DNA of 64,000 bases, taken from contig CALUZH010000009.1 in NCBI GenBank assembly GCA_944325255.1, positions 1 to 64,000 of the forward strand, given 5' to 3'. Source of the stretch: an uncultured Erysipelotrichaceae bacterium. GTDB taxonomy: Bacteria > Bacillota_I > Bacilli_A > Erysipelotrichales > Erysipelotrichaceae. Made by a program: the position numbers and the translations under genes. The notes below the pieces were generated by a model, which saw only the letters and a program-made list of their open reading frames with translations, did not search any database and was not told where the DNA came from. Below are positions 44,274-53,398 of this stretch, piece after piece. Every line of letters begins with the position of its first letter. Positions within the stretch are counted from its first letter, which is position 1.

Positions 44274-44522
44274 TCATGAATTGAAACAATAAAGACATAA
44301 ACAACGTGGATGATTTAAGCCCAAATCCATGAGAGTCTTTAAGGAATCTATAGGCAGGCCGGTCAATTCATCAACGATAATATAGCGAATATCCAAAGGA
44401 AGCTTGAGGATTTTAAAAAGCGCATCAATATTTTCTTGAAGCGAAGTATTCATGACAAAAAGGCCTTCAACTTCCATTTCATAAGGTAATATTTTAAGAA
44501 ACAGCGGTATCGTCTTCAGCAT
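44274..44522 (-). CDS. Small protein of unknown function at the end of the type VII operon
   Basis: 82 residues if the ATG at 44522 is used, which lies 29 bases inside the EssC-like gene. Internal ATGs (residues 16 and 24) are alternatives, and no ribosome site decides. The sequence has a helical part (TSLQENIDALFKILKLPLDI) and a Cys-rich end (RCLCLYCF). It does not resemble the EsaB/YukD ubiquitin-like protein. It may be a small partner of the ATPase or a remnant of its lost C-terminal domain. Confidence 0.4.
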   Translation of the reverse strand: MLKTIPLFLKILPYEMEVEGLFVMNTSLQENIDALFKILKLPLDIRYIIVDELTGLPIDSLKTLMDLGLNHPRCLCLYCFNS

Positions 44523-47500
44523 GGCATATTCTTAATATAAGCATCAAACCGTCATGGATATATAAACCTTCATCATCACTTAAATCTTTATGCAAATTAT
44601 GAAATATCTTTCTTTGACTTAAAAGACCGTGACCAAGCCACAAAATATCGCCATCGATATTGGGAAATTGTTCATCTTTATAAAGATAAAAGCTTGAAGA
44701 AGCTAAGCGCGGATATATGGTCATATAAGTTTTAAGCAATAAACGGGATCGGGAAACAATCGTTAGTTTATCATCATAGCGGGCATAGACCGCTTTTCTA
44801 TCCTTTAAATCATAACCCAAAAGAAAAAAGACATCATCGCTAAAAGCTGAGATTTTGTCAGGCAATGAAGGAATAAAAGGAGCCAAGATAGTATGGGAGT
44901 ATTGTCTTTCCATTTCCTTTGCCGGAACTAAAGGAATCGGCCGATCCTTAATATAATAGGCATCTTTTATCGGGATATTGCCCAACATCAAGGCATTTAA
45001 TTCTTTGCGGTCTTTAATGCCCATAAGCAGGATATTTTTAAAAGCTGCCAAGGCCCGATAAGGCAAATTAGCGGCACTTTTTAAAAAGGCAATAATCTGT
45101 AATTTTAAGAAATCGGCAATATTAAGCAAATGATAAAAGGCCTCGCGATACTTATCGTCATAATTTAAAAAGACCAGAAGATCTTCAATGATAATAATCA
45201 TATCAAGCGCTTTTTGACTTTTTATAAGGCTTTTAAAAAGATAATCTACATCATCGCTCCAATATGAAATAGTGTCGCTAATCTGGGGATGAATCGGCTT
45301 TTTATGGCCGATATAAATAATCCTTTTTTGACTGTCTTTTAAACCAAAGCCCAAAAGATGATGAAGATGCTCTTGCAATTCCATTATTAAAATATGTCCG
45401 TCATCACTTTTTAAAGTCAAAAGACCTTGTGTCAGATTTTGATAGTCATCAAGTTCCCCGATTATAATCTCCCCCCTTACTCTTTTATAATGATATTTCG
45501 CCAATAATTCATCGACAGTCAACGATAAGGGCTTAGGGGCAAAAAGCTTTTGCTGCTTATAAGTTTCTTCGGGATATAACTCATTGATCTTTTTTACGGC
45601 ATAAGTCAATTCGCTTAGGGAATCATCATCGGCTATGGAATATTTAAATGACAAAGAAAAATCAGCATTTAATAAACTTAAACTCTTATCCCCTTTTAAG
45701 GGAAGGCGGGGATAGCTGGCCTTAGCATAGTATAAGTCTTCATCAACCCGCAAATAAAACTGGCCGGGCTTTTTTAAATTGACAGCAACATCGCTATGTA
45801 AAAGTTCAAAGGAAGCTCTTTTATCTTGGACTTTTAAGGCAATCTTAAAACGACTGTTGGACCATATTTCATCATCAATTGAAGTATCGGGCTTTTGAGT
45901 AGCCAAAAGCAAGTGCAGCCCTAGGCTTCTGCCGATACGCGACAGGGATATTAATTCCCGCATACTTTCGGGATGATTTTTCTTAAGTTCGGCAAATTCA
46001 TCCACAACAATCAAAAGTCGAGCTATGCGATCAGATGTATCAATATTTTCATTATAGTCATCAATATTCATCACCGCTTTATTTAAGGCCAAAGCTCTTT
46101 TTTTAAAGGCATCTTGCCGACTTCGGCACTCCTTGTTCAAAGCTTTGAGCAAACGTTCAAGATTATCATCATCAAGATTGGATATGTCGGAATAAATATG
46201 CGGCAACTTACGGCCGTTATATGAAAGACTTTGCACAATGCCACCACCCTTATAATCAATAATTACCAGTTTTAAATAATCCGGACTATAGCGAAGACAC
46301 ATACTCAGAAGTAAAGATATGAGCAATTCACTCTTGCCCGAACCGGTTGTTCCGCCAATAAGTCCATGAGGACCGGAGCCCTTTTCATGCATATCAAAAA
46401 CAAATTCTTTTTCAAAAAGGGCAAAAGAAGCAATTAAGCCATGCTTGTTTTGGCTATGGGAAGCAGCAATATCAAAATCATATAATGGCATCTTAAAGAT
46501 ATCGCTAAGACCAATAATATCTTTCATGCCTTCATCAAGTTTTAAATATGCACCCAAATATTGATAAGCCTTATTAAAATCCCCTTTTTCAATATCGAAA
46601 TTAAAAGTTTGAACATTTTCTCCATCCTTAAAAAGGCCCTTTCCTAAACCGATTTTAAGATATGTTCCATTATTTAAAAAAGGCCCTTTTTCCTCATTAT
46701 GATAAATAAAATAATGAATATTCTCTTGAATTTCAAAAGTGCTTAAAGGCGCAAAGGCCATAATGATAATTTCCCGATCTTGGATATCTTTAAGTTCCTT
46801 TATTGCCGATAGATCATCAACCAAATAACGTTTTCGGCGATAAAACAAGGCCGGAACAAATCGATAACGGATATTTGAAGGAGCCTTATATAATACTATA
46901 AGCAAATCGTTAAAGCTTTTAAAAGCACCCAATTCCAAAAGCAGACGTTTGATAAAATAGTAATTATTTTCTTTACGTTCATAAAAGTATAAAAGGCGAT
47001 GCTTTTTATATGAACAAAATAAGGGATTTTGATCTTTTGAACTATAACCTAAGGTAAAACGATAAAAGTCTTCGTCTTTTCGATATTGGAAGAATAAATG
47101 ACCCTTTAAGGCATATTCCTTAAAACGCTCAAAATTAAAAAAGTGCCCTTGTTCAATTTTAAATAAGGCCTCTTGATAAGAGGCATAATCATCAAGATAT
47201 TTAAGCATGGCCCTTTCATATGCTTGATGCATAATTTTCGCTTCTTTATTTTCTTTATGGCGATAATAGCGGCGAATAGCCAAAGGCCAAAAAAGCGTCG
47301 ATCCCAGCATCGCCAAGGGCAGGATAATATAGGGCAAAGATTGAATAATACTTATCCCGTTAAGCATATTAAAATAAACATTTAAGCCCTGCACCGCCAC
47401 CATGGCCAAAGTCATGGTCAAGCCCGGGCCCAATTGTTCGATCAAGGGACTAAATTCCTTATGATGAACTTTTTCTTCCACCGGTTTTATAGGCCTTTTT

Positions 47501-48111
47501 AAGACTTTTTCCTTAGACATATCATTATATTTCAAAGCCGGAACATCATTAAAATGCGAAAGGAAAGTGATATTCTCCTTGCCGTTTTCTACCCTGCCCA
47601 AAAGATTATTGATTAATAAAAATTGTTCATGAAAAAACAATTTTAAACCATGCCATTCCAAAATATCGCCATTAAGAAGCTTCTCGCCTTGATATGGGTG
47701 ACCGTTTAGAAAAAGCGGTAAAAAATTGCTTTGCACATGATCATTGCATAACATCAAAACAGCATCCTTACAAGGAAAATCATGCATCATTATATCGGCT
47801 TGATTGTTGTTGGCAACAATCAAGGTATGGCGAAAGTAAAGGCTATATCTTTTAAAATCGGCATCATCCTGATATACATATATTTTCTTATGATAGAACA
47901 AGTCACTTTCAAATATTTCATAATATCTTTTATCAAGCTTAGATATATTGACTTTTTCGCCATTTAAAGAAATATAGCCATCACTTATCTGCATATACCA
48001 CAAGCCCTTATCTTTATAAAAATAAAGTTTTCCGTATTGTTTAAATGCTTCTTCAAGATACAAATAATCAATCTTTAATGGTGTTACAACAATTAAAAAT
48101 AATTTATCCAT
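44494..48111 (-). CDS. essC: EssC-like FtsK/SpoIIIE ATPase of a type VII secretion system
   Basis: 1205 residues, shorter than the ~1480 of typical EssC. Two FHA-like segments at the N terminus (about 1-175) are followed by a paired membrane region (about 230-277). The first FtsK ATPase domain has Walker A IGGTTGSGKSELL at about 586-594, VIIDYKGGG, Walker B RLLIVVDEFAEL near 700, and LATQKPDTSID. After about residue 850 a second ATPase-like part lacks a Walker A loop, and the third domain is missing. It overlaps the lipoprotein gene by 8 bases. It should export the two WXG100 proteins encoded upstream. Confidence 0.9.
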   Translation of the reverse strand: MDKLFLIVVTPLKIDYLYLEEAFKQYGKLYFYKDKGLWYMQISDGYISLNGEKVNISKLDKRYYEIFESDLFYHKKIYVYQDDADFKRYSLYFRHTLIVANNNQADIMMHDFPCKDAVLMLCNDHVQSNFLPLFLNGHPYQGEKLLNGDILEWHGLKLFFHEQFLLINNLLGRVENGKENITFLSHFNDVPALKYNDMSKEKVLKRPIKPVEEKVHHKEFSPLIEQLGPGLTMTLAMVAVQGLNVYFNMLNGISIIQSLPYIILPLAMLGSTLFWPLAIRRYYRHKENKEAKIMHQAYERAMLKYLDDYASYQEALFKIEQGHFFNFERFKEYALKGHLFFQYRKDEDFYRFTLGYSSKDQNPLFCSYKKHRLLYFYERKENNYYFIKRLLLELGAFKSFNDLLIVLYKAPSNIRYRFVPALFYRRKRYLVDDLSAIKELKDIQDREIIIMAFAPLSTFEIQENIHYFIYHNEEKGPFLNNGTYLKIGLGKGLFKDGENVQTFNFDIEKGDFNKAYQYLGAYLKLDEGMKDIIGLSDIFKMPLYDFDIAASHSQNKHGLIASFALFEKEFVFDMHEKGSGPHGLIGGTTGSGKSELLISLLLSMCLRYSPDYLKLVIIDYKGGGIVQSLSYNGRKLPHIYSDISNLDDDNLERLLKALNKECRSRQDAFKKRALALNKAVMNIDDYNENIDTSDRIARLLIVVDEFAELKKNHPESMRELISLSRIGRSLGLHLLLATQKPDTSIDDEIWSNSRFKIALKVQDKRASFELLHSDVAVNLKKPGQFYLRVDEDLYYAKASYPRLPLKGDKSLSLLNADFSLSFKYSIADDDSLSELTYAVKKINELYPEETYKQQKLFAPKPLSLTVDELLAKYHYKRVRGEIIIGELDDYQNLTQGLLTLKSDDGHILIMELQEHLHHLLGFGLKDSQKRIIYIGHKKPIHPQISDTISYWSDDVDYLFKSLIKSQKALDMIIIIEDLLVFLNYDDKYREAFYHLLNIADFLKLQIIAFLKSAANLPYRALAAFKNILLMGIKDRKELNALMLGNIPIKDAYYIKDRPIPLVPAKEMERQYSHTILAPFIPSLPDKISAFSDDVFFLLGYDLKDRKAVYARYDDKLTIVSRSRLLLKTYMTIYPRLASSSFYLYKDEQFPNIDGDILWLGHGLLSQRKIFHNLHKDLSDDEGLYIHDGLMLILRICHAEDDTAVS

Positions 48112-50029
48112 CGCTTACCAAAACATTAAAACTGGCCGTATATTGACCATCGGCAGTCGCAATATGGATTTCGACACTGCCGGCTTGATGGGCGTTTATA
48201 GTACCGTTTTGCACATCAGCTATTTTTGAATCGCTGCTTTCATAGACCAAGTCTTTGCGTTCATAACCCTGGGGCAAGGCCTTAATCGGAATGACCAACG
48301 ACTCGCCGCTGGAAATGACCTGGGCATACTTTTCTAAGAGTATCCGATCACTGGATATAGTTTCACTGCTGACTGTCGGTAAGCGATTTTTACGCGTACA
48401 TTCAGGAACAAAATGGCCGTTTTCGATATGTGACATATTGTTAAAAATCTGATTATCATCATCTAAAAGATTAAAGGTCCGCGATAAGCCCCATATTCCC
48501 AGCAAGCTATCATCGGAATTAATCACTAAATCCAAAAGCCAATGTAATGATAAGTCTCCGCAAACTGCCACATCTTCGTTTTCACCGGCGACATCATCAA
48601 GAGCCTCATAAGTCTCATCCAATGTCGTGGTGGTCATATTTCCTTCACTGTCATACATATGCAAGATACTTTGAACATAGGCTCTGATACCGGCATCAAC
48701 GCCGACATCAGCCAAGGTTTGTCCCAAAAGATCTACCGAAAACACAGCCCCAACCGTACTGTTGGCACTGGCCTTGATGATGGCATCCAGATCATGATTT
48801 TGATCAAATATTAAGCGTAAATGATTATTTTTTATCTCAAAGCCTATTTCGTAATCATCTTCAATAGCCAATTCTACCCGCCCGCTAACATAAAAATGGA
48901 GAGCTAAGTCCAAATTAAGATAGAGTGTCGGAATATTGGCAATCGGCAATTTTATCGTGCATAAGGGTATACGCATATCAACTTCATCATCTTTTGAATG
49001 CAATGAAGATTTAACGGCGGCCAAAAATGATGAACTGTCAAGATCCTTAAAATTAACGGCATAGTCGCGATATTTGCCCGATGATATGCCAAAACTTTCA
49101 GCCGTATCAAAACGTAACTTAAAATAAGCATGTTCAATCCCTTCATCACCTAAATCAAAAAGAAAGTCCGGATAAAGGTTAGAAAGGATAAATTCACCAT
49201 AAAAATTCAAGCCCTTATCATTCTTCTTGGATATATAAAAACGGATGCGGGATGTTGATAAGCTGTAAGATACCCGAAATCCGTCACGATAAAAGACATT
49301 ATTTCCGCCATCAGCCAAAAGTCGATATTCATCAACAAAGTAAGAAGTTTCACTTATATCTCCGGAGGGTATTATTTCCGCTTCCGTAAAATCCAAAGCA
49401 CCGCTTGTCCCAATTTCTATTTCTTCAAAAACTTCTTCTATAGTACATTCCTCAAGTAAATATTCACCATTTTGATAATCAACAATCCGGTAAAACATCT
49501 CATCACTTTCCGAATATAATAATTCGCCGATTTCATAATTATCTAAATCATCTTTAAGGCCGTCTTTTAGGCTTTCTGCAAATTCCAAATAGTCTTCTTT
49601 TAATCGAAATTCTTCTTTTTCTACAATTTCTTGATTATTGATATAATCAACAACCTTGGAAAGCACCTCCTCACCGGTCTTTTTTAAAACCTTTTCATCG
49701 CCATTAATATTTTCACCAAGCCATTGAAGATTTTGCAATTGGGCCAAATAATCGCCTTCAAGACCCATTAATTGTCCGCAAACATCCGCCATAAGCAAAT
49801 AAGTCAATGGCTCATCATCTTGACTATCTTTTAAAACAATGCCCCATTTTTCAAGAGCATCTTCGGCATTTTCCTCGCCGATTAAAAGGCCGCTTTGCAA
49901 TGCTGCATCTTCATAAAAGTCTTTTAGCAAATATACTTCATTGTCATTCTGACAAGCCGTACAGGTAGCAAAAAGCAAAAGACTTGCCAAGAGGCATTTA
50001 ATAATAAAGCTTTTAGAATGTTGAAGCAT
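48104..50029 (-). CDS. Large lipoprotein inside the type VII operon
   Basis: 641 residues. The signal peptide ends in a lipobox CTAC (Cys26). The region to about residue 180 is helical and acidic. A long beta-rich part follows with no family I recognise. Residues about 560-641 form a bacterial Ig-like (BIG_2) fold: VYESSDSKIADVQNGTINAH, then QAGSVEIHIAT. It overlaps the second WXG100 gene by 17 bases and essC by 8, so its synthesis is tied to the secretion system. It may substitute for a missing EssB/EsaA envelope component or be a surface effector. Confidence 0.7.
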   Translation of the reverse strand: MLQHSKSFIIKCLLASLLLFATCTACQNDNEVYLLKDFYEDAALQSGLLIGEENAEDALEKWGIVLKDSQDDEPLTYLLMADVCGQLMGLEGDYLAQLQNLQWLGENINGDEKVLKKTGEEVLSKVVDYINNQEIVEKEEFRLKEDYLEFAESLKDGLKDDLDNYEIGELLYSESDEMFYRIVDYQNGEYLLEECTIEEVFEEIEIGTSGALDFTEAEIIPSGDISETSYFVDEYRLLADGGNNVFYRDGFRVSYSLSTSRIRFYISKKNDKGLNFYGEFILSNLYPDFLFDLGDEGIEHAYFKLRFDTAESFGISSGKYRDYAVNFKDLDSSSFLAAVKSSLHSKDDEVDMRIPLCTIKLPIANIPTLYLNLDLALHFYVSGRVELAIEDDYEIGFEIKNNHLRLIFDQNHDLDAIIKASANSTVGAVFSVDLLGQTLADVGVDAGIRAYVQSILHMYDSEGNMTTTTLDETYEALDDVAGENEDVAVCGDLSLHWLLDLVINSDDSLLGIWGLSRTFNLLDDDNQIFNNMSHIENGHFVPECTRKNRLPTVSSETISSDRILLEKYAQVISSGESLVIPIKALPQGYERKDLVYESSDSKIADVQNGTINAHQAGSVEIHIATADGQYTASFNVLVSDG

Positions 50030-50306
50030 TGCTGGTGATTGTCGACTCTAAACTGTCATAAGATGCAACGGTATAGTCCAAAAAACGCGCATAATTTTCG
50101 ATAGTTTCCGATTCTTTTTCAAAACGCAAAGAAAATTGCATAAAGCGATTAGTAATGGCCGTAGCTCCATCCGAATTCCATACGCTATTGAGCTCATTCA
50201 TCAATTGTTTAACATAATTTAAGACATCATCCAAATTGGTATTGATTAAACGAATTTGGGCAGCTAAATTACTGACTTCTCCCAAAGATATTTTAATTTG
50301 ATCCAT
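50013..50306 (-). CDS. WXG100-family protein 2
   Basis: 97 residues predicted as a helical hairpin. The turn carries W43-N-S-D-G in place of the canonical W-x-G, with leucine-rich helices on both sides and a Ser/Thr-rich end. The small size and the place next to a second WXG100 gene and an EssC ATPase support a type VII substrate or heterodimer partner. It starts 15 bases after the first WXG100 gene, with GGGAGG before ATG, and overlaps the lipoprotein gene by 17 bases. Confidence 0.8.
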   Translation of the reverse strand: MDQIKISLGEVSNLAAQIRLINTNLDDVLNYVKQLMNELNSVWNSDGATAITNRFMQFSLRFEKESETIENYARFLDYTVASYDSLESTITSNASTF

Positions 50307-50321
50307 CTTTCCCTCCTTTTG

Positions 50322-50618
50322 CTAGTATAACTTTTGTGCTTGAGCAAACAACTCATCCTGGGTCTCCCGATAAGCCCGGGCACTGTTTTTTAAAAATTCA
50401 GCATATTGTTGCATAATGATGGCAATCTGCCGAAAGTCTTCACCATAAGATTCAATTTGCCCGGTAAAAGCCATATTGTCCTTTCCTGACCAGGCGCCGG
50501 CCATCTTATCGACTTCGGCATAAAGCGAGTGATATAGTCGTTCATAATCATCTCTGGCCCGCTCCACAGAAGCAGCTATTTCTTCCAAACGACTAGGTTC
50601 TACAAAGATTTGACGCAT
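50322..50618 (-). CDS. WXG100-family protein 1
   Basis: 98 residues forming the classic two-helix hairpin with W43-S-G45 in the turn (KMAGAWSGKDNMAF). The C-terminal region contains YRETQDELFAQAQKLY, close to the Y-x-x-x-D/E export signal of WXG100 proteins. It is the first gene of the type VII operon and has GGGAGG 9 bases before ATG. Tandem terminators stand upstream, so a promoter should lie in the 50 bases before it. I see only weak hexamers there. Confidence 0.9.
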   Translation of the reverse strand: MRQIFVEPSRLEEIAASVERARDDYERLYHSLYAEVDKMAGAWSGKDNMAFTGQIESYGEDFRQIAIIMQQYAEFLKNSARAYRETQDELFAQAQKLY

Positions 50619-50672
50619 TTTATTATTTCCTCCCTTTGTATTATTGTTTACCCAAAGTCCAACATATCCTAA

Positions 50673-50697
50673 AAAAGCTTCCCTCTTCAGGAAGCTA
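50673..50697 (-). terminator. Terminator before the type VII operon
   Basis: Stem AGCTTCC/GGAAGCT (50690-50696 with 50676-50682), followed on the minus strand by TTTTTT. Confidence 0.8.
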
Positions 50698-50745
50698 AAT
50701 AAAGCTTAAATAATGATCATTTTTATAATCAAAAGTATTAATAAT

Positions 50746-50905
50746 AAAAAAAGCGTTAACCGCTTTGCTTGAGATGATAGCCGATTTAATAATAAGCGAT
50801 CCAAAGCAAGCTATTAAATCATTAAAGCTATATATCAATAAGCTAAACAATTAACGCAAGTATAAGCGGTAGTCATCCGCTACCACTTATATTTTAAAAT
50901 TCCTT
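50746..50905 (-). ncRNA. Candidate structured RNA between two terminators
   Basis: A gene-free stretch between the GTPase-nuclease gene and the type VII operon. On the minus strand: a 9-bp hairpin (50880-50888 with 50864-50872, one G-U), a long-range 7-bp pair (50851-50857 with 50753-50759), and a 9-bp stem (50812-50820 with 50783-50791). A terminator AAGCG/CGCTT with T run (50746-50765) follows. The downstream arm can pair either in the terminator or with 50851-50857, as in a switch. I recognise no known RNA family. Confidence 0.4.
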
Positions 50906-50910
50906 GCGAC

Positions 50911-50931
50911 AAAAAGCATTTTTAAATGCAC
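50911..50931 (-). terminator. Terminator of the GTPase-nuclease operon
   Basis: Stem GCATTT/AAATGC (50924-50929 with 50916-50921) with a T run, 25-45 bases after the stop codon. Confidence 0.7.
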
Positions 50932-50956
50932 TGTGTATAAACCTAATAGGGCATAG

Positions 50957-53398
50957 TTATTCGAAATCTTTATGCATTCTTTGAATTTGCGACCAGAGGT
51001 TGCGGGAAGACATACGGTATGCACCAAAACTGAATATTGCCACTTGGACCAAACGGTCAGAGCTTACGACCGTAATATCATAATGATCGCTCAATTCCCG
51101 AACAGCCTTTTGTATATAAATATCGGCCGTTTGATTTTTGGCAGTATAAATAATCTTAAAGTCATCACCGCTATTAGATGGATTATCGACATTATAAGCA
51201 TCAAATACTACCCACATCTTAATTTTCTTAAGCGCCTGATAGTATTGAAGTTCATTTATTAAAGTATCACGATCATAGTTAATATCTGCCTTTTCATTCA
51301 TTGCAAACAACATATTATAACCATCTACCAAAAACAATTTCGGTTTTTTAACTTCTTTAGACTTATATTTTTCATCATCATGTTTGGTCCGGACCATGGT
51401 CTTTTTAGCCTTTTTTGGGTTAGAACGGGCAAAGGCTCTTTTGGCTTCTTCGTCGGATATTTTATATTGATTATAGACAAAGCTATTAACATTTTCACGC
51501 TCGGTAAAAGGTTTGATATGCGCTAAATCATAAGTTTCTTTGCGGTTTACATGATAACCGGCACCGTTTTTAAAAAAGATGGAACCTTCTTGATTCAAAG
51601 GATCATTATAAGGATCATATGGATGTTCCCTTTTAACTTTTTGCGGGTCTTTAACTTCTTCATAAGCACAAAAATGGTGTTCAACGACGATATTATGGCG
51701 ACGAATAAGATCATTTTCCAAAAAAGAATTCATCGCCAAAGATGAAAGCTTGCCCATAATAACCGTAGAGTCATCATGATAACTTAGTTCATAGCGGCCT
51801 TCGGCTTTTTCAATAATATAGATAATCTTTGAAGCTTCCTCATTTAATAAAGTCAAACGAAATTCTTCATATGGTTCAAGTAAAACGGCCTCATTATCTA
51901 AAAGAGCATTACGAAGGGCGAAATTGAAAGCGGCCCTAACATCATCATTGACCGTATGTTTCAAAGAAGTTTTAAGAGCCAATAGATTTATCTCTATATC
52001 TGTAAGTCGAGCTCCGATACCGGTACCTGTTAATGTTTCATATTTTATATAATCCTGCAAATAACTAACATAACTGTTATTGATTTTAGAAGCATTGGCA
52101 AATACCACACCCCGACCACGTCCCAAGGGTCTTAAGCGTAAATGGACTTCGGCATAATGTCTTAAGGGTTCAAAATGGCCGATACCGTAACTGCTTTGGG
52201 CAATGGTTTCCATATAATTGACTTCGACATCCTTAAAATCGACTTCAAAGCCCTCTTCTTCAAGACGTGATACCAAAACTTCCTTAGCTATCTCCCCGCT
52301 TAAGGAAAGCTTGATCTTTTCGTTTTCCAAATTGACATCCAGGCTTGGATTTTCGGTCTCCAGATTTTTTAAGGCCTTAAAAAGCGTATGAACATCATGA
52401 TTTAAAGGAACTATCTCACGCTTTAAATAAGATGCCGAAGGCTTAAACATGGACCTTGCATCATCATTGATGCTTTCACCGATCAGTAATTCTTTAAGTC
52501 CTTTTACGGCCACCAGATTGCCGCTATATACCACATCTGCAGTCTGATAAGCAGAACCGGAATAAAGTCTCAGCTCATCGACTTTTTCTTTGCCGATCAG
52601 ATCTTTAGCCGCCAGGCTGCCCCCTTTAATCTTTAAATAAGTTAAACGTTGATGCTGTCTATCAAAATTAATACGATAAACATAGGCTTTAAAATCATCG
52701 GGATAATCTTTAACTTTACATAAACGTTCGATTAATAACAAAAGACGGTCAACACCGATATGTTTTAAGGCGGAACCGGCAATTAAAGGATAAAAACGGC
52801 AGGCATTAAAAAGATTGCTGATTTCATCATCCCCAAGATGACCATTTAAAAGATATTTATTTAAGACTTCTTCATCAATTAAGGCGATTTCATCAAGATT
52901 ATCATCTTTGCTCATATCTACAAGCGGTAAATTAAGTTCATTCTTAATTTTCAAAATAAGCGTTGGTATATCATCTTGATAAAGATCGATCTTATTAAGG
53001 AAGATAAATGTCGGAATATGATATGATACCAACAATGAAGCTAAGTGCTTGGTATAAGGATTGATAAAGTTGACGGCATCAAGCAATAAAACGGCATAAT
53101 CCAGAATCGGCAAAACATTTTCCATTTCCGAAGTAAGATCAACATGCCCCGGGGTATCTTCCAATATATAATCATGTCCCCCATAATGAAAACGGGCTTC
53201 TTTGGCATAAATCGTAATTCCCCGAGCCCGTTCCAAAGGATTATTGTCCAAGACGCTATCTTTATGGTCAACTCGACCCATTTTTTTGATGGTCTTACTT
53301 AAATATAAGAGGGCCTCGCTCAAAGTTGTCTTGCCGGCATCCACATGAGCTAATAAGCCGATTACCGTATTAGTGGCCCGCATCATCGATTTTTTCAT
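50957..53398 (-). CDS. TetM-like translational GTPase fused to a Rae1/YacP NYN ribonuclease
   Basis: 813 residues. The GTPase part shows G1 GLLAHVDAGKTT (14-25), switch [19 protein letters not shown], and EF-G-like domains to about residue 640 (LRPLGRGRGVVFANASKINN). It is of the ribosomal-protection (TetM/Otr) class. A Lys-rich linker leads to an NYN domain at 685-813. Its four acidic motif residues match YacP/Rae1: VDGYN (Asp692), VVFDA (Asp733), TAD (Asp759) and SSD (Asp781). Rae1 cuts mRNA in the ribosomal A site, so the fusion could place the nuclease there. The start overlaps the AI-2E gene by 29 bases; ATGs at 53386 or 53383 are alternatives. Confidence 0.9.
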   Translation of the reverse strand: MKKSMMRATNTVIGLLAHVDAGKTTLSEALLYLSKTIKKMGRVDHKDSVLDNNPLERARGITIYAKEARFHYGGHDYILEDTPGHVDLTSEMENVLPILDYAVLLLDAVNFINPYTKHLASLLVSYHIPTFIFLNKIDLYQDDIPTLILKIKNELNLPLVDMSKDDNLDEIALIDEEVLNKYLLNGHLGDDEISNLFNACRFYPLIAGSALKHIGVDRLLLLIERLCKVKDYPDDFKAYVYRINFDRQHQRLTYLKIKGGSLAAKDLIGKEKVDELRLYSGSAYQTADVVYSGNLVAVKGLKELLIGESINDDARSMFKPSASYLKREIVPLNHDVHTLFKALKNLETENPSLDVNLENEKIKLSLSGEIAKEVLVSRLEEEGFEVDFKDVEVNYMETIAQSSYGIGHFEPLRHYAEVHLRLRPLGRGRGVVFANASKINNSYVSYLQDYIKYETLTGTGIGARLTDIEINLLALKTSLKHTVNDDVRAAFNFALRNALLDNEAVLLEPYEEFRLTLLNEEASKIIYIIEKAEGRYELSYHDDSTVIMGKLSSLAMNSFLENDLIRRHNIVVEHHFCAYEEVKDPQKVKREHPYDPYNDPLNQEGSIFFKNGAGYHVNRKETYDLAHIKPFTERENVNSFVYNQYKISDEEAKRAFARSNPKKAKKTMVRTKHDDEKYKSKEVKKPKLFLVDGYNMLFAMNEKADINYDRDTLINELQYYQALKKIKMWVVFDAYNVDNPSNSGDDFKIIYTAKNQTADIYIQKAVRELSDHYDITVVSSDRLVQVAIFSFGAYRMSSRNLWSQIQRMHKDFE

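Noticed and set aside
50957..52900. Tetracycline-resistance gene (tetM) on a mobile element
   Set aside because: The protein is TetM-like but fused to an NYN nuclease, sits in an operon with YitT and AI-2E genes, has native-looking codon use, and no transfer genes or repeats are near. Resistance is not supported.
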